Positions 1 through 8,490 of a stretch of 64,000 nucleotides of DNA are shown here, in pieces. Position numbers and translations under genes: made by a program. The notes under the pieces are model-generated. The model did no database searches. It saw only the letters and a list, made by a program, of their open reading frames with translations, and was not told the DNA's origin. Numbering within the stretch: the first letter of the stretch is position 1; each line of letters starts with the position of its first letter. Origin of the DNA: SXVE01 sp036388895 (lineage in GTDB: Bacteria; Acidobacteriota; Blastocatellia; Pyrinomonadales; Pyrinomonadaceae); contig DASVQY010000075.1 of assembly GCA_036388895.1 (NCBI GenBank), positions 146,176 through 210,175 on the forward strand. The letters are read 5' to 3'.

Positions 1-1388
1 GTCTCGCCGATTGTTTTTAATAAACTATCAATTTCCTCTTGACCCACGCCCATTTTATCGAGAACCGTCTCGTCTGCCTGGTCAGCGAATGCGAGCGCAA
101 AAGCATCAAGCGAGCCTCGGTTAACGTGAATAAACTGGCTTGCTTGAGCTGTCAAACGGATCGGCGTGTGATGAACGACAATGAAGTTGGCTCCTCCGTT
201 ACGAACTGCCTGGCGAATTTGTTTTCCGGTAAAAGTCTGTTCTTCTTCCGGCTCTCCGCCGATTAAAAGAATCGTCTTCGCGTGCCGAATCTGTTTGTGC
301 GTAGTAAGCGGCGCGCTCAAATTGTCGAAAAACGGAGCCAAATCATAGGCGTCTGAAACTGCGTAATTACTCGTATTAAGCGCTTCTGTCGCGAATTGCT
401 TGAGCGTAAAGATCGCTTCGTTCGTCAATCGCGACGACGCGACGACGCCTACATTGCTGCCGCTTTCTCTGAATTTAGCGCCGACAAAACGAATCGCTTC
501 GTCCCAGGTTGTCGGAATCAGTTTCCCGCCTTTTTGGTAACGAATAAGAGGCGTTTTAAGTCGGTCTTTAGAGTTGATAAAACCGTGAGCGAAACGCGCT
601 TTAACATCAAGAAATTCACCGTTCAAGCCATTTACATAACGATCTCGCGCAACTATACGGAGAATTTCACTTCCTCGTGATCCGAGGCTCAATTGCATTC
701 CGTCCGAACCATACGTGTCTGTCGAACGAGTTTGATCCATTTCCCATGGACGCGCTTCGTGGCGATAAAGTCCGTCTAGAAGCGTTCCCGTCGGACAAAC
801 TTCGATGCAATTGCCGCACTGAGAGCAGCCGAGCCAGCCGCCGTATGTTCCAATAACGGTGTTTACGCCGCGATTTCCGGCTTCGATAGCCTCTTCACCC
901 ATCCATTCATCGCAAACTCTCGTGCAGCGTTTGCACAAAATACAGCGTTGCGGATCGTTGGCGACAATCGGCGAGAGGAATTTTTCCGGCTGCGCATTTT
1001 TGCGCTCGACAAACCGTTCTTCCAGATCACCCCAATCCATCACCATTTCCTGCAATTCGCACTCGCCGCCGCGGTCACAGACCGGACAATCAAGCGGGTG
1101 ATTCGCGAGCAGGAATTCGCTCATCGCGCGCTGCGCTTTCTCAATTTCTTCACTTTGTGTGGTAACCACCATTCCGTCAGTACAGGTAATCGTGCAAGAA
1201 GTCTGGAGCTTCGGCATCTTTTCGATGCGAACCAAACACATCCGGCATGAAGCCTGTAAAGCGAGGTCTCCGTAATAACAAAACGACGGAATCCCGAAGC
1301 CGTTTTCGCGGCACACTTCTATAAGGCGCGCGCCTTTTTCGACTTCGAATTCCTGTCCATTAATTGTAACTTTGATGAGTTCTGACAT
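1..1388 (-). CDS. nuoG: NADH-quinone oxidoreductase subunit G (partial, C-terminus off the left edge)
   Basis: Iron-sulfur subunit of the peripheral arm of complex I, passing electrons from NuoF towards the quinone site. About 462 residues are visible. The N-terminus has the [2Fe-2S] ligands C37, C48, C51 and C65, then the H97/C101/C104/C110 [4Fe-4S] motif, then two four-cysteine clusters (C149, C152, C155, C159 and C188, C191, C194, C198). A molybdopterin-oxidoreductase-like domain begins near residue 230 and is cut by the window edge. The ATG at 1388 gives the expected MSELIKVTINGQEFEV start. It is the last visible gene of the nuo operon, 31 bp after the small thx gene. Family assignment is secure. 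Confidence 0.96.
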   Translation of the reverse strand, partial: MSELIKVTINGQEFEVEKGARLIEVCRENGFGIPSFCYYGDLALQASCRMCLVRIEKMPKLQTSCTITCTDGMVVTTQSEEIEKAQRAMSEFLLANHPLDCPVCDRGGECELQEMVMDWGDLEERFVERKNAQPEKFLSPIVANDPQRCILCKRCTRVCDEWMGEEAIEAGNRGVNTVIGTYGGWLGCSQCGNCIEVCPTGTLLDGLYRHEARPWEMDQTRSTDTYGSDGMQLSLGSRGSEILRIVARDRYVNGLNGEFLDVKARFAHGFINSKDRLKTPLIRYQKGGKLIPTTWDEAIRFVGAKFRESGSNVGVVASSRLTNEAIFTLKQFATEALNTSNYAVSDAYDLAPFFDNLSAPLTTHKQIRHAKTILLIGGEPEEEQTFTGKQIRQAVRNGGANFIVVHHTPIRLTAQASQFIHVNRGSLDAFALAFADQADETVLDKMGVGQEEIDSLLKTIGE

Positions 1389-1419
1389 TTTTAATCGTTA
1401 ATTCTATTCAAACTAAAAA

Positions 1420-1545
1420 CTACTCTTTCGTTTCGGATTTAGTTTCGGCACCCGCCGCATTTTTGTTTTTACTTTTCGGACGGGTTTTGCCGTAACTGCC
1501 CGCAAAAATTTTTCCTCGTCTGGTTCTTTTATCGCCTTTTCCCAC
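1420..1545 (-). CDS. thx: 30S ribosomal protein THX (41 aa, GTG start)
   Basis: A very short, highly basic reading frame. It begins MGKGDKRTRRGKIFAGSYGK, which matches the conserved core of the THX (bTHX) family of small-subunit proteins, a peptide that sits in the 16S rRNA head. The start is GTG at 1545, preceded at 1551-1559 by a good ribosome-binding site (AGAGAGGTG). The tail after residue 24 is alanine/lysine/glutamate-rich and probably disordered. It lies between nuoF (21 bp gap) and nuoG (31 bp gap) on the same strand, so it is probably co-transcribed with complex I. Its length and non-ATG start make it easy to miss. Confidence 0.85.
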   Translation of the reverse strand: MGKGDKRTRRGKIFAGSYGKTRPKSKNKNAAGAETKSETKE

Positions 1546-1566
1546 AATTTTCACCTCTCTAAAAAA

Positions 1567-2877
1567 TTATACGTTAGGAGAAATTCCGTTGCCGTTCGTT
1601 TTATTCAAAAGCCATTTCTTGAAATCTTCAGGAAAACGTTTAACAGCGCTTTGAATAGGCCACGCTGCTGCGTCTCCGAGCGGACAGAACGATTTTCCTT
1701 CGATGTTATCGCAAATATCGAGCATTAGTTGGGCGTCTTCCGGTCTTCCGTCGCCTGCCGCGATGCGGTTGAAGACTTTTACCAGCCAATCGGTTCCTTC
1801 GCGGCACGGCGTGCACCAGCCGCACGATTCGTGTTTGTAGAATTCCGTCAGATTTTTCGTGGATTCCATCACGTCAACCGTTTCGTCCATCACGATAAAT
1901 CCGCCCGAACCGACCATCGAACCGGCTTCGACTAAACCTTCATAATCGAGCGTAACATTTTTGCCGATGATTTGGTCGGCGTTCATAATGTAAACGCTGG
2001 AACCGCCGGGGATAACGGCTTTTAATTTTTTATCCGGTCGGATCATTCCGCCGCAGTCTTCCATAATGAACTTTTCCATATCGCGGTAGCCCATCGGAAG
2101 CTCGTAAACGCCGGGTTTTTTGACGTGACCGGAGACTGACCACAATTTAGTGCCGCCGCTCTTTTCAGTTCCCAAATTGCGCCACGCTTCGCCGCCCATT
2201 TCGATAATCTGCGGAACGCTCGTCAAAGTTTCCACGTTATTTACAACGGTCGGGCAAGCATAAACACCTTCCACAGCCGGGAAAGGCGGCTTCATTCGAG
2301 GATGTCCGCGATAACCTTCTAGACTCGACAAAAGCGCGGTTTCTTCGCCGCAGATATATGCGCCTGCTCCAGTGTGCGTGAAAACCTCGCACGTAAAATC
2401 CGAGCCTAAAATGTTTTTTCCGACTAAATTAGCCGCGCGCGCTTCCTCAATCGCCGCGTCCATAATATCAATCAAATAACGATATTCGCCGCGATAATAG
2501 ATGTAGCAAGCCTGCGAACCGAGCGCGAAAGCCGCTATCAACATTCCTTCAATAAGCGAATGCGGATCGAGTTCAAGCAAATAACGGTCTTTGAATGTTC
2601 CCGGTTCGGATTCGTCGGCGTTGCAGACGATGTATTTCGGCTTCGGCGATTGACGCGGAACGAAACTCCATTTCATTCCAGTCGGGAAACCCGCGCCGCC
2701 GCGTCCGCGCAGTGCCGACGCTTTAACTTCGTTAATAATTTCGTCCGGCGTCATATTCATCGCTTTTCTCAGCGATTCGTAGCCGCCGGTTTCCTGGTAA
2801 ACCTTGAGCGTATGCGAATTTTCCATATGCACGCGCTTTAGTTGTAAAGGTTCACATCCGATTGCTCTGATTTCCAT
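1567..2877 (-). CDS. nuoF: NADH-quinone oxidoreductase subunit F
   Basis: NADH-binding flavoprotein subunit of complex I: it oxidises NADH with FMN and passes electrons to its [4Fe-4S] cluster. At 436 aa it has normal family length. Visible motifs are the glycine-rich NADH/FMN segment GRGGAGFPTG (residues 58-67), NADESEPGTFKDR (86-98), GEETALLSSLEG (about 177-188) and the cluster ligands C352, C355, C358 (ESCGWCTPC) and C398. It lies 20 bp after nuoE and before thx in the minus-strand nuo operon. The first ATG fits. Confidence 0.98.
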   Translation of the reverse strand: MEIRAIGCEPLQLKRVHMENSHTLKVYQETGGYESLRKAMNMTPDEIINEVKASALRGRGGAGFPTGMKWSFVPRQSPKPKYIVCNADESEPGTFKDRYLLELDPHSLIEGMLIAAFALGSQACYIYYRGEYRYLIDIMDAAIEEARAANLVGKNILGSDFTCEVFTHTGAGAYICGEETALLSSLEGYRGHPRMKPPFPAVEGVYACPTVVNNVETLTSVPQIIEMGGEAWRNLGTEKSGGTKLWSVSGHVKKPGVYELPMGYRDMEKFIMEDCGGMIRPDKKLKAVIPGGSSVYIMNADQIIGKNVTLDYEGLVEAGSMVGSGGFIVMDETVDVMESTKNLTEFYKHESCGWCTPCREGTDWLVKVFNRIAAGDGRPEDAQLMLDICDNIEGKSFCPLGDAAAWPIQSAVKRFPEDFKKWLLNKTNGNGISPNV

Positions 2878-2897
2878 ATTTAGAAAACTTTATGTGT

Positions 2898-3428
2898 TTA
2901 TTTTAACGATTCCAGAATTTTATCAACTTTTTCGGTCGTTAAATCTTCGTGATAATCAAAACCGATTTGCATCATCGGTGCTGTGCCGCAGCTTCCCAAA
3001 CATTCGACCAGCGAAACAGTAAATTTACCATCAGCGGTCGTTTCTCCTGGATGAATTCCCAAACGGCTGCAAATGTGTTCGGTAATTTCCGGCTCGCCCA
3101 TAATCTTGCACGAAAGCGTTTTGCAGATTTGAATGTGGTGCCGACCGACCGGGCGAAGATTGAACATCGAGTAAAACGTCGCCGTTTCCCAAACGTCCGT
3201 GATTTCCAATTCGAGAAATTTCGCCAGAAAATTTACGCCCTGATTGTCAACCCAGCCGCGTTCGCGCTGAATAATAAATAACAAAGGGATCAGCGCCGAA
3301 CGCTTTCTCTCCGGCGGATATTTCGTTAAATGCGAACGCATTTCTTCGACGACTTCAGGCGAAAAACTCGCTACTTCATCGGTGTAAACAATTTGATTTG
3401 TAAAATCTGTCGGTGCTGCTGCTGCCAT
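2898..3428 (-). CDS. nuoE: NADH-quinone oxidoreductase subunit E
   Basis: Thioredoxin-like [2Fe-2S] subunit of the complex I dehydrogenase module. It has 176 aa, with an N-terminal helical bundle and a C-terminal cluster domain. The four ligands are in the expected C-x4-C ... C-x3-C pattern: C102, C107, C143 and C147. The stretch VWETATFYSMFNLRPVG is typical of the family. The start codon is 3 bp after the stop of the coiled-coil gene, which suggests translational coupling to that unusual neighbour. Confidence 0.97.
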   Translation of the reverse strand: MAAAAPTDFTNQIVYTDEVASFSPEVVEEMRSHLTKYPPERKRSALIPLLFIIQRERGWVDNQGVNFLAKFLELEITDVWETATFYSMFNLRPVGRHHIQICKTLSCKIMGEPEITEHICSRLGIHPGETTADGKFTVSLVECLGSCGTAPMMQIGFDYHEDLTTEKVDKILESLK

Positions 3429-3431
3429 ATT

Positions 3432-3896
3432 TTATGCCGCTAATTTTTGTTCTATTTTTTCGAGCCGGGCGGTCAAATCTTCGACTTTGGCTTCCAATTC
3501 AAGATAATTAACGCTGAAACGCGAAACTTTTTTGTCTAAATTTTCGACTCTGTGCTTTACCTCTTCTAACTCCGTGCGAAGCCGAACGACTTCCTTTTCA
3601 ATACTCGACAGCCTGTTTTCGACTGCCGATAAACGTTTGTCAATTTCGATGACTTTCAAGCCGATTTCAGCCACCTGTTTTGAAAGAACATCAACCTTAT
3701 TCTCTAAACGATCAAACCTAGTTTCAAGACCGTCAAACCTGATTTCAAGACCGTCGAATCTTTCTTCAAGCCCATCAAACCTGGTTTCAAGACCGTCGAA
3801 TCTATTTTCGAGTTTGTCAATTTTGAGAATTACGGTATTCATCATCCCGGTCATCTCGCTTTTGAATCTATCGTCCGAAATCGTTTCGTCAGCCAT
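3432..3896 (-). CDS. Heptad-repeat coiled-coil protein inside the nuo operon
   Basis: A 154-aa protein with no complex I motif. Residues 29-65 are five near-identical seven-residue units of the type LETRFDG, and residues 66-153 continue in heptads of leucine/valine/isoleucine with many charged residues, so almost the whole protein should form a long parallel coiled coil. No signal peptide, membrane segment or cysteine is visible. It is packed tightly between nuoD (5 bp) and nuoE (3 bp), so it is made with complex I. Function unknown. It could be an assembly or structural factor, or an unrelated insertion tolerated in the operon. The DNA repeat (3702-3812) could vary in copy number. Confidence 0.75.
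   Translation of the reverse strand: MADETISDDRFKSEMTGMMNTVILKIDKLENRFDGLETRFDGLEERFDGLEIRFDGLETRFDRLENKVDVLSKQVAEIGLKVIEIDKRLSAVENRLSSIEKEVVRLRTELEEVKHRVENLDKKVSRFSVNYLELEAKVEDLTARLEKIEQKLAA
3702..3812 (-). repeat. Tandem 21-bp repeat encoding LETRFDG heptads
   Basis: About five consecutive 21-bp units inside the coiled-coil gene, each encoding a variant of LE-x-RFDG. The units are near-identical at DNA level on the plus strand (repeats of 'tcaagaccgtcaaacct' type), which suggests recent tandem expansion and possible slippage in whole heptads that would keep the frame. Confidence 0.75.
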
Positions 3897-3901
3897 AGGT
3901 T

Positions 3902-5122
3902 TTACCTATCAATTTCGCCCAACACAATATCGAGCGAACCGATAATCGCCACAACGTCGGCGATCATCTCGCCTTCGCTCATTACCGGAAGAGCCTGCAA
4001 ATTGATAAAGCTCGGTCCGCGGACGTGAACGCGGCTCGGTTTCGGAGTTCCGTCGGCTTTCATATAAACGCCTAGTTCACCTTTTGAGCCTTCGACTGCG
4101 TGATAAACTTCGCCTTCTGGAATTGAAAAGCCTTCGGCGACGATCAAAAAGTGATGAATCAGCGAATCCATATGTTTTCGCATGTCATCGCGGTCCGGCA
4201 GAACGACTTTCGGCGCATCTGCTTTAATCGGTCCCGGCTTTAATCTTTCCAGAGCTTGACGGATGATTTTGTACGATTCATATAATTCGCGCATACGAAC
4301 ACGAAAACGCGCCCAAACGTCGCCATCCGTTTCGACCGGAACTTCAAAATCGTAAGTTTCGTAACCCGAATACGGATTGTGCCGACGCAAATCAAGTTCG
4401 ACGTTACTCGCGCGTAAACACGGTCCGGTCAAACCCCAATCAATTGCATCTTCGCGTGAAATAATGCCGACTCCTTGAGTTCTGCTTTGCCAAATTGTAT
4501 TACCAGTAGCAAGCGTTTCAAAAGTTTCCAGAGCTTCGGGGAAGCCTTCGACGAATTGCTGACAGCGGCGCTCAAAACCAGCAGGCAAATCCATCATTAA
4601 CCCGCCAATACGGAAATAACTCGGGGTTAGACGTCCGCCCGACGCCGCTTCGATTAAATTTAAAATCTTTTCGCGCTGGCGGAAGCAAAAAAAGAAAACG
4701 CTCATCGCGCCGAGGTCGAGCGCGGATGTTCCGAGCCAGACCATATGCGAAGCGATACGCTGCAATTCGCAAAAGAGGACGCGAATCGTTTGTGCGCGTT
4801 CGGGAATTTCCAAATCGAGCAACTTTTCAGCCGCCATCACGTAAGCTAAATTGTTTCCGAGCGGATTGAGATAATCCATTCGGTCTGTGATGACAATCCC
4901 TTGCTGATACTTTTTGTACTCGAACAGCTTTTCCATTCCCGTGTGCAGATAGCCGATGTCGGGCGTGGCTTTGACGACAAGTTCGCCATCAAGTTTCAGT
5001 TCGAGCCGCAAAACGCCGTGCGTCGAAGGATGCTGCGGTCCCATCGAAAGCGTCATCTGCGATTCGAGAGATTGATCGAGGTCTTCAAATTGACCGGGAA
5101 TATTTTCTACAACAACGCTCAT
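3902..5122 (-). CDS. nuoD: NADH-quinone oxidoreductase subunit D
   Basis: The 49-kDa subunit of complex I, which forms the quinone-binding pocket together with NuoB. 406 aa, normal length. It opens with the hallmark TLSMGPQHPSTHGVLRL (about residues 24-40), keeps the GYLHTGMEK segment, and ends with the conserved VVAIIGSLDIVLGEIDR tail. It is not fused to NuoC, which is a separate upstream gene. The ATG at 5122 follows a 79-bp spacer holding a heptanucleotide repeat, the largest gap in the operon. Confidence 0.98.
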   Translation of the reverse strand: MSVVVENIPGQFEDLDQSLESQMTLSMGPQHPSTHGVLRLELKLDGELVVKATPDIGYLHTGMEKLFEYKKYQQGIVITDRMDYLNPLGNNLAYVMAAEKLLDLEIPERAQTIRVLFCELQRIASHMVWLGTSALDLGAMSVFFFCFRQREKILNLIEAASGGRLTPSYFRIGGLMMDLPAGFERRCQQFVEGFPEALETFETLATGNTIWQSRTQGVGIISREDAIDWGLTGPCLRASNVELDLRRHNPYSGYETYDFEVPVETDGDVWARFRVRMRELYESYKIIRQALERLKPGPIKADAPKVVLPDRDDMRKHMDSLIHHFLIVAEGFSIPEGEVYHAVEGSKGELGVYMKADGTPKPSRVHVRGPSFINLQALPVMSEGEMIADVVAIIGSLDIVLGEIDR

Positions 5123-5126
5123 ATCA

Positions 5127-5200
5127 ATTTTGGATTTTGGATTTTGGATTTTGGATTTAAGAAATGTCGTCCAATCTTAACTACAAAATCAAAATCGCAA
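5127..5200. repeat. ATTTTGG heptanucleotide tandem repeat in the nuoC-nuoD spacer
   Basis: Four perfect head-to-tail copies of ATTTTGG (5127-5154) plus a partial fifth. They are followed about 30 bp later by imperfect copies in the opposite orientation (caaaatcaaaatc), so the spacer could fold into a loose hairpin. The same unit in the other orientation (CCAAAAT, four copies) lies inside hemW at 19651-19678. Such short heptamer tandem repeats are known in cyanobacteria; here they are described only from sequence. Confidence 0.8.
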
Positions 5201-5201
5201 A

Positions 5202-5687
5202 TTAACTTAAACTGTACGGTTCGTACCCGCGCAGCGGAAAATCTTTTCTCAGTGCATGTCCGTCAAAGTCTGACGGCAGCAAAATTCTGCGCAAATCCGG
5301 GTGTCCGTCAAAAACTACGCCGAACATATCGTAAGTCTCGCGTTCGTGCCAGTCGGCGGTTCTCCAGACGCTCGTCACGGTTTCGACATTCGGTGCGTCT
5401 TCGCTTAACAGGACTTTCAAACGCAAACGCTTGAAATGTTTCGTCGAAAACAAATGATAGTTGACTTCAAAACGCGGGTCTTCTTCCGGTCCAAGATCGG
5501 CTCCACATAAATCCGCGAGCATATCAAAGCCGTGGACGGATTTTAAAAACCGGCAAACATCAGCGATTGAATCGCGCGGAACCATAATGGTAACTTCACC
5601 CCGCGCATTCTTAAAATCGCTTACCCAGGCGGCATTTTCCGCTTTTAATTTGTCGACGTAAACCAGGAGTTCTGTTGCATCAGTCAT
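5202..5687 (-). CDS. nuoC: NADH-quinone oxidoreductase subunit C
   Basis: The 30-kDa subunit of complex I. 161 aa, close to the size of free-standing NuoC proteins. The conserved region appears near the C-terminus: SVWRTADWHERETYDMFG, then FDGHPDLRRILLP and DFPLRGYEP, which is the family signature. It lies between nuoB (47 bp upstream) and nuoD. The first ATG is plausible; the N-terminal 20 residues are poorly conserved in the family, so the exact start is less certain. Confidence 0.96.
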   Translation of the reverse strand: MTDATELLVYVDKLKAENAAWVSDFKNARGEVTIMVPRDSIADVCRFLKSVHGFDMLADLCGADLGPEEDPRFEVNYHLFSTKHFKRLRLKVLLSEDAPNVETVTSVWRTADWHERETYDMFGVVFDGHPDLRRILLPSDFDGHALRKDFPLRGYEPYSLS

Positions 5688-5734
5688 AATTTAACGAAAA
5701 AGTGGTGAGTTTTTTCGACTTCACCACTTGGATT

Positions 5735-6394
5735 TTACGATGATTTGCGTCTTTCGTGGCGTGAAGGAATCGTATAAGGACGCGAAATCTGATTTTGAGC
5801 GACCAGTTCTTTGGTTTCCTGTTCCAAAGATGTTCCTTCGCTGACAGGCAAAGTTCCGGGAACAATCGAGCGACGCGATTCTTCTTCAAAGGTGTCGCGC
5901 CGGTCTTTGACCGATTCTTTCATAATCTTATCCTGCAGCATCATAATACCATGAATAAGCATTTCTGGTCTCGGCGGGCAGCCGGGGACGTAAACGTCAA
6001 CCGGAACGATTTTGTCTACGCCCTGTACAATTGCGTAGTTGTCGAAAACGCCGCCCGATGTAGCGCACGCCCCCATCGAAATAACCCATTTCGGTTCAGG
6101 CATCTGATCGTAAATACGTCGCAGCACCGGAGCCATTTTTCGCGAAACGCGTCCTGAAACAATCATAACGTCCGCTTGTCGCGGGCTTGCGCGAAATGTT
6201 TCCGCACCGAAACGTGAAAGGTCGTGCCGCGAGCTTACAGTGTTCATCATTTCAATAGCACAGCAAGCCAATCCGAACGTAGCCGGCCACAATGAGGACT
6301 TTCTCGCCCAGTTAACCACCGCATCCAGTTTGACGGTTAAAACATCAGGCAATGATTCAAAAAGTGTATTCTCTAATCCCATTTTAAACTCCAA
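5735..6394 (-). CDS. nuoB: NADH-quinone oxidoreductase subunit B
   Basis: Carries the terminal [4Fe-4S] cluster N2, which reduces quinone. The ligands are the adjacent pair C44-C45 (FGLACCAIEM), C110 (MGACATSGG) and C139 (VPGCPPRPE). It has 219 aa, longer than the compact family core because of a charged C-terminal tail from about residue 158 that ends in HERRKSS. Two in-frame ATGs (residues 1 and 5) are possible starts. It begins 4 bp after the nuoA stop, so the two are tightly coupled. Confidence 0.97.
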   Translation of the reverse strand: MEFKMGLENTLFESLPDVLTVKLDAVVNWARKSSLWPATFGLACCAIEMMNTVSSRHDLSRFGAETFRASPRQADVMIVSGRVSRKMAPVLRRIYDQMPEPKWVISMGACATSGGVFDNYAIVQGVDKIVPVDVYVPGCPPRPEMLIHGIMMLQDKIMKESVKDRRDTFEEESRRSIVPGTLPVSEGTSLEQETKELVAQNQISRPYTIPSRHERRKSS

Positions 6395-6398
6395 AATC

Positions 6399-6887
6399 TC
6401 AAGCCGCTCGTTGTACTTCTATAGCGCGCGTTCTTCTTTCCTTTGCCATTTCCTTGGCTTCCGCTCGAGCTTCGGCACGCGCCTGCAAGCCCCAATCAAA
6501 AGTGCCTTTTTTCCAAACGTATATGTAACCGACAACAAGCGTGCCGACAAAAATCATTATTTCTATAAAAGCAATCGTGCCGAAAGCGATTGCGCTTATT
6601 TTTTCCTGTGCCAGTAATTCCTTAAAAGCCACGGCAAAAGGAATCATAAACAGAACTTCGATGTCGAACAGCAAAAAAATTACGGCGACCGTATAAAATT
6701 TTATTGAAAATCTGTCGCGCGCCGAACCGACCGGGTCTTTTCCGGATTCGTACGGCATCAGCTTGGTCGCGGTTCGCTTACGCGGTCCGATTAGTTGGGT
6801 CACCAAAATCTGGCTTGCCGCAAACCCGATTGCTACGAGAAACATCACTCCAATCGGCGCATAATCCATTAAACTAAATTCAGACAT
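6399..6887 (-). CDS. nuoA: NADH-quinone oxidoreductase subunit A
   Basis: Small membrane subunit of complex I and first gene of the operon. 162 aa with three predicted membrane helices (about residues 10-33, 66-90 and 97-124). Conserved features are the YESG motif in the first loop and FDIEVLFMIPF in the second helix. The C-terminal 35 residues form an alanine/glutamate/arginine-rich extension (ARAEARAEAKEMAKERR) that is longer than in typical NuoA and probably a cytoplasmic helix. Confidence 0.95.
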   Translation of the reverse strand: MSEFSLMDYAPIGVMFLVAIGFAASQILVTQLIGPRKRTATKLMPYESGKDPVGSARDRFSIKFYTVAVIFLLFDIEVLFMIPFAVAFKELLAQEKISAIAFGTIAFIEIMIFVGTLVVGYIYVWKKGTFDWGLQARAEARAEAKEMAKERRTRAIEVQRAA

Positions 6888-7176
6888 TATTTGATAAAAA
6901 TTCCTTTATTGGAGTTGTCCAAAATCGTGAAATCCGACGTTAAGAATCGCTGTCTAAAGATTGAGAATTTTGGCACAAACTCAATCGTAAGTTAAGCCAG
7001 TATGAGAGTCAAGAAGCAAGAGCAGAGAGTCGCTTTACCGGCGTGAAACGAGCATTGCGCGAATCAGCCGATTTTATTTATTGACCGTTATTAACGGGCT
7101 ATGTTAACTTCATAAATGGCAAATTGTGCTTTGTAAATCTACTGTTTTATTCTCGCCCGCAGATTAATCGAAAATT
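6888..7176. other. Divergent intergenic region (nuo operon promoter side)
   Basis: 289 bp between the divergently oriented nuoA and the gene starting at 7177. It must hold the nuo promoter (minus) and probably that of the neighbour (plus). It is AT-rich, but I cannot point to a convincing sigma-70 pair or operator. Nothing else is recognisable. Confidence 0.4.
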
Positions 7177-8226
7177 GTGATTACCGGATTCAATACAGAT
7201 GTTGAGTATGAAGGCGTTACCTATCACATCCAGACCGAAGATAAAGGTATGGAAACGCCTCTGATATTGTCGCTTGTCTATAACCGCGGCACAATTCTGG
7301 CGAGCAAGCGATCTCCTTATGATGATTTACTGAGCAGTAATTTCGACGAAAAAGTGCTTGCGGAGCGGTTGCAAAAACAGCATAAATTGATTTGTGCGGC
7401 GGTTAGCGCGGGGCGCATCGAAGATTTAAAGCGGATGACCGTGAAAGATTCCGCCGCAAAAAAAGAAAACAACAACGGAGCTTCGAATCGAACTGCAAAT
7501 ACGTCGAAAATTCAAAACGAAATCGTAAAATCTTCGTCCGAGAAAATTGCAGCCAATCCGCCCGTTTCCGAAATAAAGCCCCCGTTTGTTGAAAGAGCGA
7601 AAAGTTCGCAGAAAATAGCCGAAAAAATTGACCTGGCAAAAGCCGAAATCAATAATTTGCCGGACAAAAAAGTTCAAAAACAGCCGTCGGCAACGTTAAA
7701 ACAAGAAACACCGATTTTCGATCAACCGGCAAATTCAGGCATCGGAAGCTCTCTGCCTTCGATTCCGAAACCGAAACGCGAGTTAAACTGGGAGCTTTCG
7801 ACGAAATCGCTTGAAAATGAGCCGGTCGTCGAAGCTGTTCGAATTATAGAAGACGAAGTGATTTTGCCGGCTGAAGCGGTTGAAATTGTCACCGAACTCG
7901 TTTCTGGCGAAAAAGCGAAACCCGATAAATTAAAAATAGAGCTTTTGTCGGAGACGGCGCTCAAAGGTGGAGACCGCAAAACCATCAGCGTTTTGATTCA
8001 GCGCGGAAATCGTGAAAGCGGCGGCATAAGCGGAGCGCAAGTTATGGTCAAAGTTCTCGGTTCGAGCTTTCGCCCGCTGATTTTTCACGCGCAATCCGAC
8101 AGCAGCGGCGTCGCTTCGGTTCATCTGCAATTGCCGCATTTCCGCGAAGGACGCGCCGCGCTTCTCGTCAGAGCGATGAATGCGGGCGAGCAAGTCGAGC
8201 TGCGCAGAGCGATTCTGCACGGTTGA
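7177..8226 (+). CDS. Conserved protein of unknown function with Ig-like C-terminal domain
   Basis: 349 aa, read from a GTG start at 7177; no clear ribosome-binding site. Residues 1-85 form a compact domain (GFNTDVEYEGVTYHIQTED...) that I associate with an uncharacterised acidobacterial family. Residues 90-225 are lysine/serine/proline-rich and probably disordered. Residues about 250-345 look like a beta-sandwich of the carboxypeptidase-regulatory/Ig type (GAQVMVKVLG ... SDSSGVASVHLQLP). No signal peptide or membrane helix is seen, so it is probably cytoplasmic. It precedes thiS on the same strand by 59 bp, but a functional link is not evident. Confidence 0.7.
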   Translation: MITGFNTDVEYEGVTYHIQTEDKGMETPLILSLVYNRGTILASKRSPYDDLLSSNFDEKVLAERLQKQHKLICAAVSAGRIEDLKRMTVKDSAAKKENNNGASNRTANTSKIQNEIVKSSSEKIAANPPVSEIKPPFVERAKSSQKIAEKIDLAKAEINNLPDKKVQKQPSATLKQETPIFDQPANSGIGSSLPSIPKPKRELNWELSTKSLENEPVVEAVRIIEDEVILPAEAVEIVTELVSGEKAKPDKLKIELLSETALKGGDRKTISVLIQRGNRESGGISGAQVMVKVLGSSFRPLIFHAQSDSSGVASVHLQLPHFREGRAALLVRAMNAGEQVELRRAILHG

Positions 8227-8285
8227 TTCGTTTCATGATTGGACAAGAATTTTCTTGATAAGCGAAAATAAGAGAAAATCTTATT

Positions 8286-8486
8286 ATGAAAATTTACATT
8301 AACGGCGAAACGAAAGAAATTCCGGCGGAACTGAGCCTCGCCGAACTGCTCAAACATCTCGCATTGCCCGAAGAACGAATTGCTGTCGAACTGAACAAAG
8401 AAGTCGTGCGAAAAAAGGATTGGGAAAATGTAAAAGTCGCCGCCGCCGATAAAATCGAAGTAATTCACTTTGTCGGCGGCGGGTAG
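8286..8486 (+). CDS. thiS: Sulfur carrier protein ThiS
   Basis: 66-aa ubiquitin-fold protein that carries sulfur as a C-terminal thiocarboxylate to the thiazole synthase ThiG. The sequence starts MKIYINGETKEIPAELSLAE and ends in the required Gly-Gly (HFVGGG). It is followed by thiG 170 bp downstream. The adenylating partner (ThiF/MoeB) is not in the window. No TPP riboswitch is recognisable in the 59-bp upstream gap. Confidence 0.93.
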   Translation: MKIYINGETKEIPAELSLAELLKHLALPEERIAVELNKEVVRKKDWENVKVAAADKIEVIHFVGGG

Positions 8487-8490
8487 AATC

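Noticed and set aside
396..1250. Plus-strand reading frames opposite nuoG
   Set aside because: They are antisense shadows of the conserved cysteine-rich NuoG frame.
3532..3945. Plus-strand 137-codon frame opposite the coiled-coil gene
   Set aside because: Serine-rich mirror of the repeat gene, with no ribosome-binding site; the minus frame fits the operon with 3-5 bp gaps.
5127..5200. Short repeats as a CRISPR-like array
   Set aside because: Units are 7 bp and head-to-tail without spacers; no cas genes in the window.
8227..8285. TPP riboswitch before thiS
   Set aside because: The gap is 59 bp, too short for the conserved two-helix aptamer, and no matching motif is seen.
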